Assembly (NCBI RefSeq): GCF_003096415.1
Contig: NZ_QEKH01000015.1
Coordinates: forward strand, 62,001-126,000
Origin: Victivallis vadensis
GTDB lineage: Bacteria; Verrucomicrobiota; Lentisphaeria; Victivallales; Victivallaceae
Direction: 5' to 3'
Length of the DNA stretch: 64,000 nt
Made by a program: the position numbers and the translations under genes. Every line of letters starts with the position of its first letter. The stretch's first letter is position 1. Shown in pieces: positions 7,785 to 18,260 of this stretch. Under the pieces are notes generated by a model. The model was not told the DNA's origin and did not search any database. It saw only the letters and a program-made list of their open reading frames with translations.

Positions 7785-10286
7785 TCAGGGGCAGCGGGCC
7801 AGTTCATACCAGACGGTCCTGTCGCGGCCCGTATCGAAGTCGAATCCGGCGGCGTTCCGGGCGATCCGCCTGTTCCGTTTTCCATTCTCATCGAGGCTCC
7901 ACACATCGTAGCGGCCGTTCTTCAGTTCCAGCCGGCCCCTGACGGGAAGAATCCGCGCGGGGGCGGTTCCCGGCAGGCTCCAGCCCTTTCTTCTGGCGTT
8001 TATGTCGCCGGAATTTATGCTGCTGTTGACGGCGGTAAGCAGCAACCGCGGCGCTTTCGCGAGGAATTCGCTCTCTCCCGCCGAAAGAAAGCAGACTCCG
8101 AACGGCGATTCCATGCGGAAGGCGCAGTCGGGCAGTTCGAACCGTTCACCGGCGTCGAAAAAGCCTTCCACGCCCTGCACCCGGGCGGTCCGGATCAGGA
8201 AGCTGCCTTTTTTCCAGTTGCGGACGAATTCTCCGGTATCCCCTCCGATGGTGTCCCCGGTATAGCGCGGGAGCTTTTTCGCGTCGGCGAACGGAATCTC
8301 GCCGGGATATTTTTTCCCCGCTTCCCGCTGCGGATACAGCATGCGCAGTTTGTGCTGTTCGGGAACGGAAAACATTCCGTCATGGTAAAAGCCGGGCGAA
8401 CGCGGTTTGCCGAAAATGTCTTCCTCCGCAAGCCGGTAATAGACCGTCTGCACGGCGGGGCGGATCACTCCCGCGCGCAGCAGGTAGGCCGCGAGCGGGA
8501 ACGTCGCCAGATACGCGGTGTCGAACCTGACGTCGAGGCGATGGCCGATCCGGTTGTCGTTGCCGCCCTGCGAAGCGAAGACATAGAAGCCGTCCCACTC
8601 CTGGAAAGCGTGGATCGTCGCGAAAAACGGCAGTCCCGCCGTCCGGTACTTCGACCGCTGAAAATCGGCGATGGAGGTGCGGTGCTCGCTGGAGACCAGC
8701 GGCATATCGGAGAGGGACGACATCGAGAAGCGGGCGAAAAGCTCTTTGGTATAGGCGTTTTCGTTGTACGGCGGTTTCACGAGGTCGTTCCAGCGGTCGC
8801 CGGGGAGGAGGCGCGTTTTGGCGTCCACGCCGTCCATATACCCGGCGAAACCCCAGTACAGATGCGCATCCATGAAGTCCATGCCGGAACCGGCGGAGGC
8901 GGAATGGTGGTAAAAATTCTCTCCGAAATTCGAACCGGAAAACACTCCCCCATAGCCGAGGCCTTGCACGAATTGCTTCCATTCGGCGAACGCCCCCTGA
9001 AGCATGTCGTGGAAATAGCGCACGGAATCCGGTTCGCGAAGTTCGAAATCGAACGCCTGTTCCAGCAGCCCCCGCCGTTTCCGGTCGGCCTGATACTGTC
9101 GATTGAGGATTGCCCTGGCTCTGTCGGGAAGGTTGCGCGCCAGCGAGCCGTTGTGATAGCCGATGCTGATCTCGTTGACAATGCCGAGGCAGGCGAGCTG
9201 CGGGTCCCGGATCAGCGGAATGCCGGTGTAACGGTTGGGCCGGCAGTAGAAACCGCGGACCCACCGCTTCACATACTCTTTGACGTCCGGGTCGAACATC
9301 ATCAGAAGTTTCAGTTGATGAATGCTTTTCCCTTTGGACCAGTACGGAATCTCGCCTTCGGCGGGGCACAAAGAGGCGTCCACGATCTCGTTGGTCACGT
9401 AAATTCCCTGTTTTTTCAACGCCGCCAGCAGGTAATCCAGCTTTTCCAGCGCCCTGTCGCTGAATTCCAGGGTGCTTTTCGTGCCGTCAGTGAACAGCGG
9501 TTCGCACTGCTGCCAGCCGGGAGCGAGGTGATGCAGCCGAACCATGTTGACGCCGAGGGCCGCGAGCTTTGCCGCGAGGGCGTCCGCCTCCGCATGGCTC
9601 TTCCAGTCAAATACGCGCGAGGCGACCAGATTGATCCCGAACCAGCGGACCGTTTCACCGTTCGGAAACACGAAATCACCGTCCCGGACTTCCGCCCAGC
9701 CGAATTTCCCGGCCGGTTTATGGTTCAGGAAACTGTGGTTCGCGATGGAATCCGGCTCGATGGAGCGGATCGTGAATGGAACGCCCGCCGCTTCCGCCGG
9801 TTCCTTTACGGAAATGCGGATATTGTGGACATCCATCGTGACCGGAACATGGCTCTTGATCAGCACTTTGAGGGAATGGACGTTTGCCGGGGCGCGGTAG
9901 GAGCAGGAAAAGTTTTCGCTCTTGCCCGCCGTGTGACGCAGCGGGATTCCCTTGCCGTTTTCGCCCTGACTGAAAACAGTCTTCCCCGCGGCATCAAGAA
10001 AGACGAGGCGGAGCTGCGTGTGTTTCGCATCCGTTCCGGCCGGATCGTCGAAATCGATGCCGGCCGTGACCGTGACTGCGCTTCCCGGAGGAATCTCCGC
10101 CGGAACTGTCCGGGCCGCCTGATAATAGGAGGCGCCGTCTTTGCGGAATTCGACGCGGTTCTCCGCCGCATTGAAACGGGTCCGGATCAGTTGCCGGCCT
10201 TTCATATCCGGGGAAAATGAGGTGTCGATTTCCAGACCGGAAAGCGAAATGCACAGACAACCAAGAGCGACAATCAGGAATTTCAT
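7785..10286 (-). CDS. Secreted GH5-like (clan GH-A) glycoside hydrolase
   Basis: 833 residues starting MKFLIVALGC, with a signal peptide of about 19 residues; a GAAGG-like site precedes the ATG. Residues 25-165 form a beta-sandwich. A TIM barrel then opens with WFGINLVASRVFDW and LAALGVNMVRLHHL, characteristic of GH5-type enzymes. The likely acid/base is the Glu of GIVNEISIG (about residue 371) and the likely nucleophile the Glu of LVSSEHRTS (about 534). A C-terminal beta domain follows. It is translated just after the pseudopilin (14 bases) and before the LacI gene. The substrate is not evident. Confidence 0.8.
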   Translation of the reverse strand: MKFLIVALGCLCISLSGLEIDTSFSPDMKGRQLIRTRFNAAENRVEFRKDGASYYQAARTVPAEIPPGSAVTVTAGIDFDDPAGTDAKHTQLRLVFLDAAGKTVFSQGENGKGIPLRHTAGKSENFSCSYRAPANVHSLKVLIKSHVPVTMDVHNIRISVKEPAEAAGVPFTIRSIEPDSIANHSFLNHKPAGKFGWAEVRDGDFVFPNGETVRWFGINLVASRVFDWKSHAEADALAAKLAALGVNMVRLHHLAPGWQQCEPLFTDGTKSTLEFSDRALEKLDYLLAALKKQGIYVTNEIVDASLCPAEGEIPYWSKGKSIHQLKLLMMFDPDVKEYVKRWVRGFYCRPNRYTGIPLIRDPQLACLGIVNEISIGYHNGSLARNLPDRARAILNRQYQADRKRRGLLEQAFDFELREPDSVRYFHDMLQGAFAEWKQFVQGLGYGGVFSGSNFGENFYHHSASAGSGMDFMDAHLYWGFAGYMDGVDAKTRLLPGDRWNDLVKPPYNENAYTKELFARFSMSSLSDMPLVSSEHRTSIADFQRSKYRTAGLPFFATIHAFQEWDGFYVFASQGGNDNRIGHRLDVRFDTAYLATFPLAAYLLRAGVIRPAVQTVYYRLAEEDIFGKPRSPGFYHDGMFSVPEQHKLRMLYPQREAGKKYPGEIPFADAKKLPRYTGDTIGGDTGEFVRNWKKGSFLIRTARVQGVEGFFDAGERFELPDCAFRMESPFGVCFLSAGESEFLAKAPRLLLTAVNSSINSGDINARRKGWSLPGTAPARILPVRGRLELKNGRYDVWSLDENGKRNRRIARNAAGFDFDTGRDRTVWYELARCP

Positions 10287-10300
10287 GAATAAGCCTTCTT

Positions 10301-10936
10301 TTATTGGTAAATCTTCCACAGGGGGATCAATGTTGCTTTCGACTCCGCAGCGACGTGCGAATCCACATACAAGACGTTGACTCTCAGGCTGCCGTGGCGG
10401 GTGAAGTCGATCCCTTCATACCCGGAGTCGTTGTAGTGCCAGTTGGTGTTGTCCGTCGCGAGGTTGGTCTGCGCGGGCTTTCTGACCCGGGAGACCGGGG
10501 CGCTGGCGCAGATCGTGTCGCTCCATTCGCCCTTCCCGTCCAGAACCGCGTAATCGGCGACCCGGCGGTTCTGCGCATAGCCCGGAGCGTTGCTGTTTCT
10601 CTGCACATATTGCCGGCAGCTGAATACGCCTTTCATCAGTGCGGCCTGGTTGTTCTCATAATGATTCTGGCGGGTCACATAGAGTTTCAGCAAAGTCATA
10701 TACCAGTAATCCCCCGCAGAACCGGAAACACTTCGAACCTGAACGATCCTGTCGTTGAAATCCCCCTGATAGAACGAGTGGTAAGTGCCGATCTGCTTGA
10801 GGTTCGACCGGCAGTTGGAGTTATGCGCCGAGGCCCGCGCCCTGTTGAGGGCGGGCAGCAGCAGCGCCGCTAAAACCGCAATGATGGCGATCACAATCAA
10901 CAATTCGATCAGCGTAAATTTCTTCAGCACTTTCAT
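10301..10936 (-). CDS. Prepilin-like (type II pseudopilin) protein
   Basis: 211 residues. [20 protein letters not shown] leads into [16 protein letters not shown], a standard pseudopilin helix with the conserved Glu at position 5 of the mature protein. The C-terminus has the related [12 protein letters not shown] segment. The residue before the mature Phe is Lys. The frame is open 105 codons upstream, but that part overlaps promoter and operators and is not coding-like. It is the first gene of the reverse operon with the GH-A enzyme and LacI regulator. Confidence 0.9.
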   Translation of the reverse strand: MKVLKKFTLIELLIVIAIIAVLAALLLPALNRARASAHNSNCRSNLKQIGTYHSFYQGDFNDRIVQVRSVSGSAGDYWYMTLLKLYVTRQNHYENNQAALMKGVFSCRQYVQRNSNAPGYAQNRRVADYAVLDGKGEWSDTICASAPVSRVRKPAQTNLATDNTNWHYNDSGYEGIDFTRHGSLRVNVLYVDSHVAAESKATLIPLWKIYQ

Positions 10937-10976
10937 GATCCGTCTTCTCCAAATTTTGTTCCACCAGATAAAAAAC

Positions 10977-10987
10977 GAACGTTTCAT
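10977..10987. promoter_or_regulatory. Candidate LacI operator O2
   Basis: GAACGTTTCATC around the palindrome AACGTT, in the leader of the pseudopilin operon. It matches the upstream site at 11056-11066. Confidence 0.45.
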
Positions 10988-11055
10988 CATTGATACCATG
11001 AAGAAATGCGACAGTCTGCCGTCTCCTTGAAATATAACCGCGAAAAACGAAAGAC

Positions 11056-11066
11056 TAAACGTTTCA
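11056..11066. promoter_or_regulatory. Candidate LacI operator O1
   Basis: TAAACGTTTCA with a perfect AAACGTTT core, just downstream of the reverse -10 element. The central CG is typical of LacI-family sites. The word CGTTTCATC is shared with the site at 10977. Confidence 0.55.
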
Positions 11067-11075
11067 TCTCTTAAT

Positions 11076-11104
11076 AGTATGACATAAGAGAGCCAGATTG
11101 TCAA
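11076..11104 (-). promoter_or_regulatory. Promoter of the pseudopilin/GH/LacI operon
   Basis: On the reverse strand TTGACA (11104-11099), 17 bp, CATACT (11081-11076). The candidate operator overlaps the expected start of transcription, so binding would block it. Confidence 0.6.
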
Positions 11105-11232
11105 GAGGGAAACGGAAAAATCATCGAATTTTTCAAAAAAACAGCGCCGGCTATCCGAATGCCGAACCGCTCGGCAAATCCCCGGGCGGGAACTTTTCCG
11201 CCGGTAAAGTGATGCTTTCCGAATGAAACTGC

Positions 11233-11261
11233 TTGCAAAATACGGATTCATGCGCTATTTT
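11233..11261 (+). promoter_or_regulatory. Possible promoter of the small secreted ORF
   Basis: TTGCAA, 17 bp, TATTTT, about 40 bp before the ATG at 11303 and divergent from the LacI-controlled promoter. Confidence 0.4.
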
Positions 11262-11302
11262 ATAAAGACCTTTTATTAATAATTCTGTATTGGTTTCCGG
11301 CA

Positions 11303-11707
11303 ATGAATCTGAGGCGGCTCACATTTCTCTGCACCGCAGTGCTTTTTCTGATCTGCGGAATCGGCTACGGCGGGACAACCGTTGCAGCCGAAAAGGCGGA
11401 ATGTGCCCGGTTGCGCAATTATACGGTCTGCGACGAAACCATGCAGGAAGGGATGGAGAGCGCCCGGCTGCGCCAATTCGATTTCTACGGCAGTTCCATC
11501 CTGTTTTCAGAAACAGAAGTCACGGAAACCAATCTGCTCCGCCGGCTCGGTTCCTCGTCGGAACAAGTGGAGATTCAGGTCCGAAGCAGCGCTTTCTTTT
11601 TCCTGCCGGAACATTCCGGAACCCGGGAGGTTTTTGAGGAGAAACTGCCTCCAGACTCTTATTGTCAGCTCCCCGAGGGGCGGGCTCCGCCGTTTTCCTG
11701 CTGCTGA
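11303..11707 (+). CDS. Small secreted hypothetical protein, possibly broken
   Basis: 134 residues that I do not recognise. The first 25 look like a signal peptide (MNLRRLTFLCTAVLFLICG), followed by a polar domain with several cysteines. The ribosome site is weak. After its stop, two other frames stay open for 60-80 codons with similar composition, so the gene may have been longer and lost its frame near 11680. It stands alone between the LacI-controlled locus and the CBS protein. It could be a real orphan secreted protein or a decaying gene. Confidence 0.4.
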   Translation: MNLRRLTFLCTAVLFLICGIGYGGTTVAAEKAECARLRNYTVCDETMQEGMESARLRQFDFYGSSILFSETEVTETNLLRRLGSSSEQVEIQVRSSAFFFLPEHSGTREVFEEKLPPDSYCQLPEGRAPPFSCC

Positions 11708-12104
11708 ATCTCCCGGAATTTCTGTGCTTTCCTCTTTCTCCGTTTCCGCGTCATGTCCGGAAAAAGCGGAGGCATTTCAAAAACATTCGGAGTGAGTGCT
11801 CCCGGAATGTTTTTGCAGTGTCTTCCGCAGTCGGAGAGTGTTTTGAATTCATCGAATCTCCTGTTGATTTATTCCAATCAGGTTCAATACCCCGCCTTTG
11901 GGGTGACTTTTAAAAGTCACGGAATTGTTTTTCACGATGCGAAAAACAATTCCCTATACGGCACCGGCACCTTGCCGGTCGAGGGCCGGAGCGCCCTGGT
12001 CGCCGAAGGAGAAATCCCGGATACCCCGCTGTTTGCGGCGGGGGAAGTTTATTTTCCAGAATCATACTGTTCAATCACCGTTTTCGTTCAGGAATGTTTA
12101 TCAT
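11708..12104. other. Non-coding stretch with palindromes and a GC module
   Basis: No convincing gene. It contains a perfect 18-bp palindrome at 11903-11920 (GTGACTTTTAAAAGTCAC). Next to it is a hairpin with 13-bp perfect arms, GGAATTGTTTTTC at 11921-11933 and its complement at 11941-11953. The GC-rich module at 11959-11980 follows, then about 45 bases homologous to the tail of the cassette at 22.1 kb (GCGCCCTGGTCGCCGAAGG). An AGGAATG ribosome site for 12105 lies at the end. Confidence 0.6.
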
Positions 12105-13025
12105 ATGAATACCGTTGTTCAATATCCCGCTTCCATTACGATTCTGCCCGACCTTACCGCTTCCGGCTGCGATGAGTTGCTCAAGCGGCTGTCGGAAGTT
12201 GCCGTCAAAGATGCGCACGCCGCCAAATGCGGCGTGCCGGCGGAAAAAATCTTTGAGCTGATCAAGGCCCGTGAAGAGCAGTCTTCCACCGCGGTGGGCG
12301 GCGGCCTGATGCTGCCTCATATCCGGCTGGCCGGACTCGAACAGCTGGTCGTCGTGTTCGGCCGGTTCGCCGAACCGTTCGCCGGCTGTGAAACTCCCGA
12401 TGAAATACCGCTCGATATCGCCTGTCTGCTGCTGGTGCCGGAAGAAAATCCAGTGGAGGGCCTCCGGTTCATGGCCGATCTCGGCGGCTGCATCCGCACT
12501 CCGGCAAAGCGCACCCGGCTTTTTGCGGCACAAGATGCCGATGAGCTTCGGGAAGTGCTGGCCGAACAGCGCACACAGACCCACACGCTGGTAGCCGCGG
12601 ATATCATGATTCCCGCCCGGGTATTCGCGACGCCCGGCATGCAGCTTAAGGAAGCAACCCGGCTGATGGCGGAAAGCCACCAGGAGATCATCCCCGTGCT
12701 GGACGGCAAAAAACTGGTCGGCGAACTCAGCAGCGTCGAGCTGTTCAAACTGGGCATTCCGGATTTCTTCAGCCAGTTGAAAAGTGTCGGATTTATCCGT
12801 TATTTCGACCCGTTCGAAAAATATTTCGCGGTGGAAGCCGCTTCCCGCGTGGAAGATGTGATGAATCGCGAACTTCCGTCATTTCATCCGGACGCCACTC
12901 TGATCGAAGTGGTGTTCGCGATCAGCGTTCTCAAACAGCCGGTAATTTATGTGACCAATCATAAACAGGAGTTGCAGGGAGTCATCAGCCAGGCGCAACT
13001 GCTCGGGCGAATCATCAATCTTTAA
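12105..13025 (+). CDS. PTS EIIA-like / CBS-domain regulatory protein
   Basis: 306 residues. The first 150 resemble a PTS EIIA domain of the fructose/nitrogen type, with the phosphorylatable-histidine motif as GGLMLPHIRLAGLEQ near residue 68. Two CBS domains follow (TLVAADIMIPARVF and HQEIIPVLDGKKLVGELSS; then VEDVMNRELPSFHPDATLIEV). No EI, HPr or EIIBC genes are nearby, so the role is probably regulatory rather than sugar transport. The NhaD-type transporter starts 18 bases later. A paralogue of the same pair lies at 15844-18259. CBS domains usually bind adenine nucleotides. Confidence 0.8.
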   Translation: MNTVVQYPASITILPDLTASGCDELLKRLSEVAVKDAHAAKCGVPAEKIFELIKAREEQSSTAVGGGLMLPHIRLAGLEQLVVVFGRFAEPFAGCETPDEIPLDIACLLLVPEENPVEGLRFMADLGGCIRTPAKRTRLFAAQDADELREVLAEQRTQTHTLVAADIMIPARVFATPGMQLKEATRLMAESHQEIIPVLDGKKLVGELSSVELFKLGIPDFFSQLKSVGFIRYFDPFEKYFAVEAASRVEDVMNRELPSFHPDATLIEVVFAISVLKQPVIYVTNHKQELQGVISQAQLLGRIINL

Positions 13026-13043
13026 CCAAGGTACCGTTTTATT

Positions 13044-14354
13044 ATGTGGACAGGAATTACAATCTTCATCCTCGCCTACATCGCGATCGCGTCGGAAAAG
13101 GTGGATAAAACCATCGCCGCCATGATCGGCGCAGGGCTGATGGTGGCGTTTCACGTCGCCGACTTCACCGAAATGCTGGGGAAAGTCGACCTCAACGTGC
13201 TCGGGCTGCTGATCGGCATGATGATCATCGTGAACGTGATGGCGACCACCGGCGTCTTTGAATATCTGGCGGTGCTGATCGCCCGGCAGACCCGGGGCAA
13301 CGGCGTGCTGGTGACCGTCGAGTTTCTGCTGGCGACAGCGATTATCTCGGCATTCATGGACAATGTGACCACGATCATTCTGATGGCGCCGATCACCATT
13401 CTGATCACCCAGCTGCTCGGACTGCCTACGGTGCCGGTGCTGATTCTCGAAGCGCTGTTTTCCAACATCGGCGGTACGGCGACGCTGGTCGGCGACCCGC
13501 CGAACATCCTGATCGGCGCGAGTTGCAACCTGAGCTTCAACGACTTCATCATCAATTTGGCCCCGGTGGTGCTGCTGATCATGGTGGTCTGCCTCGGAGC
13601 CGTGGTGCTGCTGATGCGTAAAAAACTTCAGAGCAACCCTGATTCAGTCGTCCAGGTGCAGCTGACCCAGCCCCGGCGGGCGATCCTGGATCCGGCCCGG
13701 CTGAAACGTTCGCTGATCGTCTTCGCGCTGGTGCTGCTCGGCTTCTTCACCAGCCGCCTGATCCATCTGGAGCCGGGTTTGATCGCGATCTGCGGAGCTT
13801 TCGTGATGGTGCCGGTCTGCCGGCTTGAACTGGCCCACATGCTCGAAAAGGTGGAGTGGAACACGATCCTGTTCTTCTGCGGGCTGTTCATGATGGTCGG
13901 CGCCCTTGAAATCGACGGCGTTTTCACCCTGCTCGGCGAACACATGGTTTCACTGACCAGGGGCAATTTCGCGCTGACGATGATGATCATCCTGTGGGGT
14001 TCCGCGATCCTGTCGGCGATCATCGACAACATCCCGCTGGTGATTTCGATGATCCCGCTGATCAACTCGATCGTGCCGGTTTTCGCCAGGCAGATGGGAA
14101 TCGAAGCCGATACCGAAGCGATCCGCCAGCAGATCAGCGAACCGCTGTTCTGGTCGCTGGCCCTCGGCGCCTGTCTCGGAGGCAACGGTACGCTGATCGG
14201 CGCTTCCGCCAACGTGGTGATCAGCCAGATCGCCCACAAGAACAATTACAAACTTTCGTTCAAGGACTTCACCTGTTACGGCGCTCCGATCATGGTATTG
14301 AGCGTCTTCATCAGCATGGTCTATCTGTTCCTCCGTTATATCCATCAGTGGTAA
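13044..14354 (+). CDS. NhaD/ArsB-superfamily ion transporter
   Basis: 436 residues with about 11-12 membrane segments. It has the two inverted-repeat signatures of the ion transporter superfamily: FMDNVTTIILMAPITIL with SNIGGTATLVGDPPNILIG in the first half, and IIDNIPLVISMIPLI with GACLGGNGTLIGASANVV in the second. These place it with NhaD Na+/H+ antiporters and related anion carriers. The substrate is uncertain: NhaD-type Na+/H+ exchange or organic/inorganic anion uptake are both possible. It follows the EIIA/CBS gene in one operon and precedes a strong terminator. The paralogue at 16754 is about 65 residues longer. Confidence 0.85.
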   Translation: MWTGITIFILAYIAIASEKVDKTIAAMIGAGLMVAFHVADFTEMLGKVDLNVLGLLIGMMIIVNVMATTGVFEYLAVLIARQTRGNGVLVTVEFLLATAIISAFMDNVTTIILMAPITILITQLLGLPTVPVLILEALFSNIGGTATLVGDPPNILIGASCNLSFNDFIINLAPVVLLIMVVCLGAVVLLMRKKLQSNPDSVVQVQLTQPRRAILDPARLKRSLIVFALVLLGFFTSRLIHLEPGLIAICGAFVMVPVCRLELAHMLEKVEWNTILFFCGLFMMVGALEIDGVFTLLGEHMVSLTRGNFALTMMIILWGSAILSAIIDNIPLVISMIPLINSIVPVFARQMGIEADTEAIRQQISEPLFWSLALGACLGGNGTLIGASANVVISQIAHKNNYKLSFKDFTCYGAPIMVLSVFISMVYLFLRYIHQW

Positions 14355-14357
14355 GCG

Positions 14358-14406
14358 GCTCCGGCGGCGGGTCTTCGCCGCCGGAGCTTGAAACGACTGT
14401 TTTTTC
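14358..14406 (+). terminator. Rho-independent terminator
   Basis: A perfect 12-bp GC stem (14358-14369 with 14376-14387), a six-base loop, and a T-run TTTTTT 12 bases beyond the stem at 14400-14405. Confidence 0.7.
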
Positions 14407-14427
14407 GCCAAACCGCCGACTTGCGTC

Positions 14428-14456
14428 TTGCACGTCTGCGGTTCGGGTGTTATATT
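14428..14456 (+). promoter_or_regulatory. Promoter of icd
   Basis: TTGCAC, 17 bp, TATATT, about 60 bp before the ATG of isocitrate dehydrogenase. Confidence 0.7.
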
Positions 14457-14516
14457 ACCTGAGAATTTTGTATATAACATCCGGCCGTTTCGCGGCTGAA
14501 TCAGGAAACAGTCACT

Positions 14517-15767
<1,251 letters not shown>

Positions 15768-15843
15768 GAAACTGCCGTTTTGCAGTCCGGGAATGAGGAG
15801 TTGCCGGGCGCGGCGGAAAATATTTAAAACTGAGGTCAGTAAT

Positions 15844-16752
15844 ATGAAGCTGGTTTCCATTCTGAATGAAGAGCTCGTATTCACCAATGTCAAAGGGGTC
15901 AGCCGTTCCGGGATTTACACGGATATGCTGCGTCGGGCCAAAGATGCTCTCCAGCTTCCGGTCGATCCCGACCGGCTGGTTTCCGGCATGATCGAGCGCG
16001 AAGACACCCTTGAAATTCCGTATGAGGGGGTTGCGCTGCCTCATATGCGTACCGAGGAGATCGATGATCTGTATATCATCATCGGTCTTCTGCCCAAGCC
16101 GGTCCAGCTGCAGAGCATCGATCCCGAACAGTGCCAGCTGGTGATCATGTCGCTGATCTCCTCCGAAACCAGCGATCTCTATTTGAAGGCGCTTTCCGCG
16201 CTGATCCGGTTTCTCGGCACCGGCAAGAACCGGCAGACGCTCTGTTCTGCGGCGAATGCGCGGGAATTCCTCGACATTCTGCGTTTGGCGGATGTGAAGA
16301 TCCGGAGCACCCTGACCGCGGAGGATGTGCTGGTCCGCAAGGTCACCGCGTTGAAGACGGACGACAAGCTTTCCACCGCTCTGGATATGTTCAGCCGCGA
16401 CGACCGCGACAAGCTGCCGGTGGTGAACGATCAGGGCAAGCTGGTCGGCGAACTCTCCGCCACCGAAGTGCTCCACCGCTTTATTCCCGAATATATCTTC
16501 CGGCTGGACAACCTTGATTTCGTGAACAGTTTCGAGCCGTTCAACCGGATTTTCAAGGAAGAGAACGAGCATATCGTCGGCGACTACATGCGTCAGCCGG
16601 AGCTGGTGGTCAAACCGGATACTCCGCTGATCCAGTTCACGGTCAAAATGACCAAGAACAACGTCAGCACCTGCTTCGTGGTGGACAGCGACCAGAAGTA
16701 TTTCGGGGAGATCATGGTGAAAGATATTGTGAAAAAGGTATTGCGTGGTTGA
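15844..16752 (+). CDS. PTS EIIA-like / CBS-domain regulatory protein (paralogue)
   Basis: 302 residues with the same architecture as the protein at 12105. An EIIA-like N-terminal domain carries the histidine motif GVALPHMRTEEID near residue 65, followed by two CBS domains (LTAEDVLVRKVTALKTDD with DKLPVVNDQGKLVGELS, then VGDYMRQPELVVKPDTPLIQF). GAGG nine bases before the ATG supports the start. It lies 76 bases after icd and overlaps or abuts the next transporter gene, so the two are likely translated together. It probably senses energy or phosphorylation state and acts on the transporter; this is inference from the pairing. Confidence 0.8.
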   Translation: MKLVSILNEELVFTNVKGVSRSGIYTDMLRRAKDALQLPVDPDRLVSGMIEREDTLEIPYEGVALPHMRTEEIDDLYIIIGLLPKPVQLQSIDPEQCQLVIMSLISSETSDLYLKALSALIRFLGTGKNRQTLCSAANAREFLDILRLADVKIRSTLTAEDVLVRKVTALKTDDKLSTALDMFSRDDRDKLPVVNDQGKLVGELSATEVLHRFIPEYIFRLDNLDFVNSFEPFNRIFKEENEHIVGDYMRQPELVVKPDTPLIQFTVKMTKNNVSTCFVVDSDQKYFGEIMVKDIVKKVLRG

Positions 16753-16753
16753 T

Positions 16754-18259
16754 ATGGAAACCCTGTGGTTCTGGGTCGGAACGATCGTTTTTGTCGGCAC
16801 TTATGTCCTGATCGCTTCCGAAAAAGTGCATAAGACCGTGGCGGCGCTTCTCGGAGCGTCGCTGATGATGTTTTTCATCCTGCCGGGACCTTCGCATTCC
16901 GGCGAAGGACATGAGTCGCGGGAAAACGTGGTGACGGAGCAGGCCGTTTCCGATGTGGAAACGGCGGAACAGGCGAAAATGACGGAATCGCCTGCGGATT
17001 CGCAACCGTCTGCGCTTCAAAAAGTTGAGGATGCGATATCCCATGCTGACGGCAATATGGCGGAAAAAGCCGGCAGATATGACAAGCTGGATACTTTCGC
17101 CCGCTATTCCAATTTCGACGTGGTTTTCACACTGGCGGGAATGATGCTGCTGGTCAACCTGCTTTCCGGAACCGGCCTGTTCCAGTATGTCGCGATCAAG
17201 TGCGCGAAGCTCGCGAAGGGGCTGCCGATCCGTACCATGATCCTGCTGGTGTTCGCAACCGCCGTTCTGTCGGCGTTTCTGGACAATGTGACGACCATTC
17301 TGCTGGTTGCACCCGTCACTTTGCTGGTGGCCAATGAACTCGGTGTGCCGCCGATTCCGTTCCTGATGGCGGAAACGATGGCCTCCAATATCGGCGGAAC
17401 CGCCACATTGATCGGCGATCCTCCGAACCTGATCATCGGTTCGGTCGCCCAGCTCGACTTCGCGGCCTTCCTGATCAATCTGGCGCCGTTCATCGTCGTG
17501 GTGATGATCCTGTACAGCATCTGCCTCTGGGTCTACTACTCCAAACGGATGAAAGTGACGGTCGAAAAACGGGCGCTGATCATGGAACTTGATGAAAACG
17601 CCGCGATCACCGACCGCCACAACCTGCGGCGCGGCGGCATCGTGATGCTGTTGACGATCATCGGTTTTCTGGTCCACGGCGCGGTCGGGCTTCAGCCCTG
17701 CGTAGTGGCGATGGCCGGCGCGGCGCTGGCGCTGGCGCTGTGTAAGGTGGATGTGGACCACGCCCTCGAAAAGATCGAGTGGAGCACGCTGTTTTTCTTC
17801 ATGGCGTTGTTCATTCTGGTCTGCGGCGCGGAGCAGTGCGGGCTGATGGCCAAGATCGACAATGTGCTGCAGCTGATGGGCGGCTGGTCGGTATTGACCA
17901 TCGTATTGGTGATCATGTGGGGCAGTGCGCTGGCGGCGGCGGTGATGAACAACGTCTCCTTTACAGCCGCGATGGTCACCGTGGTCGCTTCGTTCATCGC
18001 GGCGACTCCGGCCTTCCGCGACAGCGTCGAATGCCAGCATCTGCTGTGGTGGGGACTCGCCCTCTCCGTCTGTCTCGGCGGCAATGCTTCGCTGGTCGGA
18101 GCCGCGGCCAACCTGGTGACGGTCGGCATTGCCGAAAAGAACGGATACAAGGTGAGCTTCTCGCAGTTCCTGGTTTACGGAGTGCCGGTGACTCTCGGCA
18201 GCATGGTGCTCGCCTCCATCTATATCATCGTGCGCTACTATTTGTATTGCCAGGGATGA
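16754..18259 (+). CDS. NhaD/ArsB-superfamily ion transporter (paralogue)
   Basis: 501 residues. It shares with the protein at 13044 the signatures FLDNVTTILLVAPVTLL with SNIGGTATLIGDPPNLIIG, and a second-half equivalent with NNVSFTAAMVTV and CLGGNASLVGAAANLV. The Asp of the second motif in the paralogue (IIDNIP) is replaced (VMNNVS), so ion coupling may differ. A polar insert of about 70 residues, rich in Glu and Ser, follows the first membrane helices (roughly residues 45-115). The ATG at 16754 begins one base after the previous stop; a GTG at 16745 overlapping that gene is the alternative start. Confidence 0.83.
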   Translation: METLWFWVGTIVFVGTYVLIASEKVHKTVAALLGASLMMFFILPGPSHSGEGHESRENVVTEQAVSDVETAEQAKMTESPADSQPSALQKVEDAISHADGNMAEKAGRYDKLDTFARYSNFDVVFTLAGMMLLVNLLSGTGLFQYVAIKCAKLAKGLPIRTMILLVFATAVLSAFLDNVTTILLVAPVTLLVANELGVPPIPFLMAETMASNIGGTATLIGDPPNLIIGSVAQLDFAAFLINLAPFIVVVMILYSICLWVYYSKRMKVTVEKRALIMELDENAAITDRHNLRRGGIVMLLTIIGFLVHGAVGLQPCVVAMAGAALALALCKVDVDHALEKIEWSTLFFFMALFILVCGAEQCGLMAKIDNVLQLMGGWSVLTIVLVIMWGSALAAAVMNNVSFTAAMVTVVASFIAATPAFRDSVECQHLLWWGLALSVCLGGNASLVGAAANLVTVGIAEKNGYKVSFSQFLVYGVPVTLGSMVLASIYIIVRYYLYCQG

Positions 18260-18260
18260 T

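Noticed and set aside
11925-12104. N-terminal extension of the EIIA/CBS protein
   Set aside because: The open frame runs through a hairpin and a repeat module; the ATG at 12105 has a ribosome site and starts the domain.
13044-14354. Arsenite efflux pump ArsB
   Set aside because: The superfamily fits, but there is no ars operon context; substrate left open.
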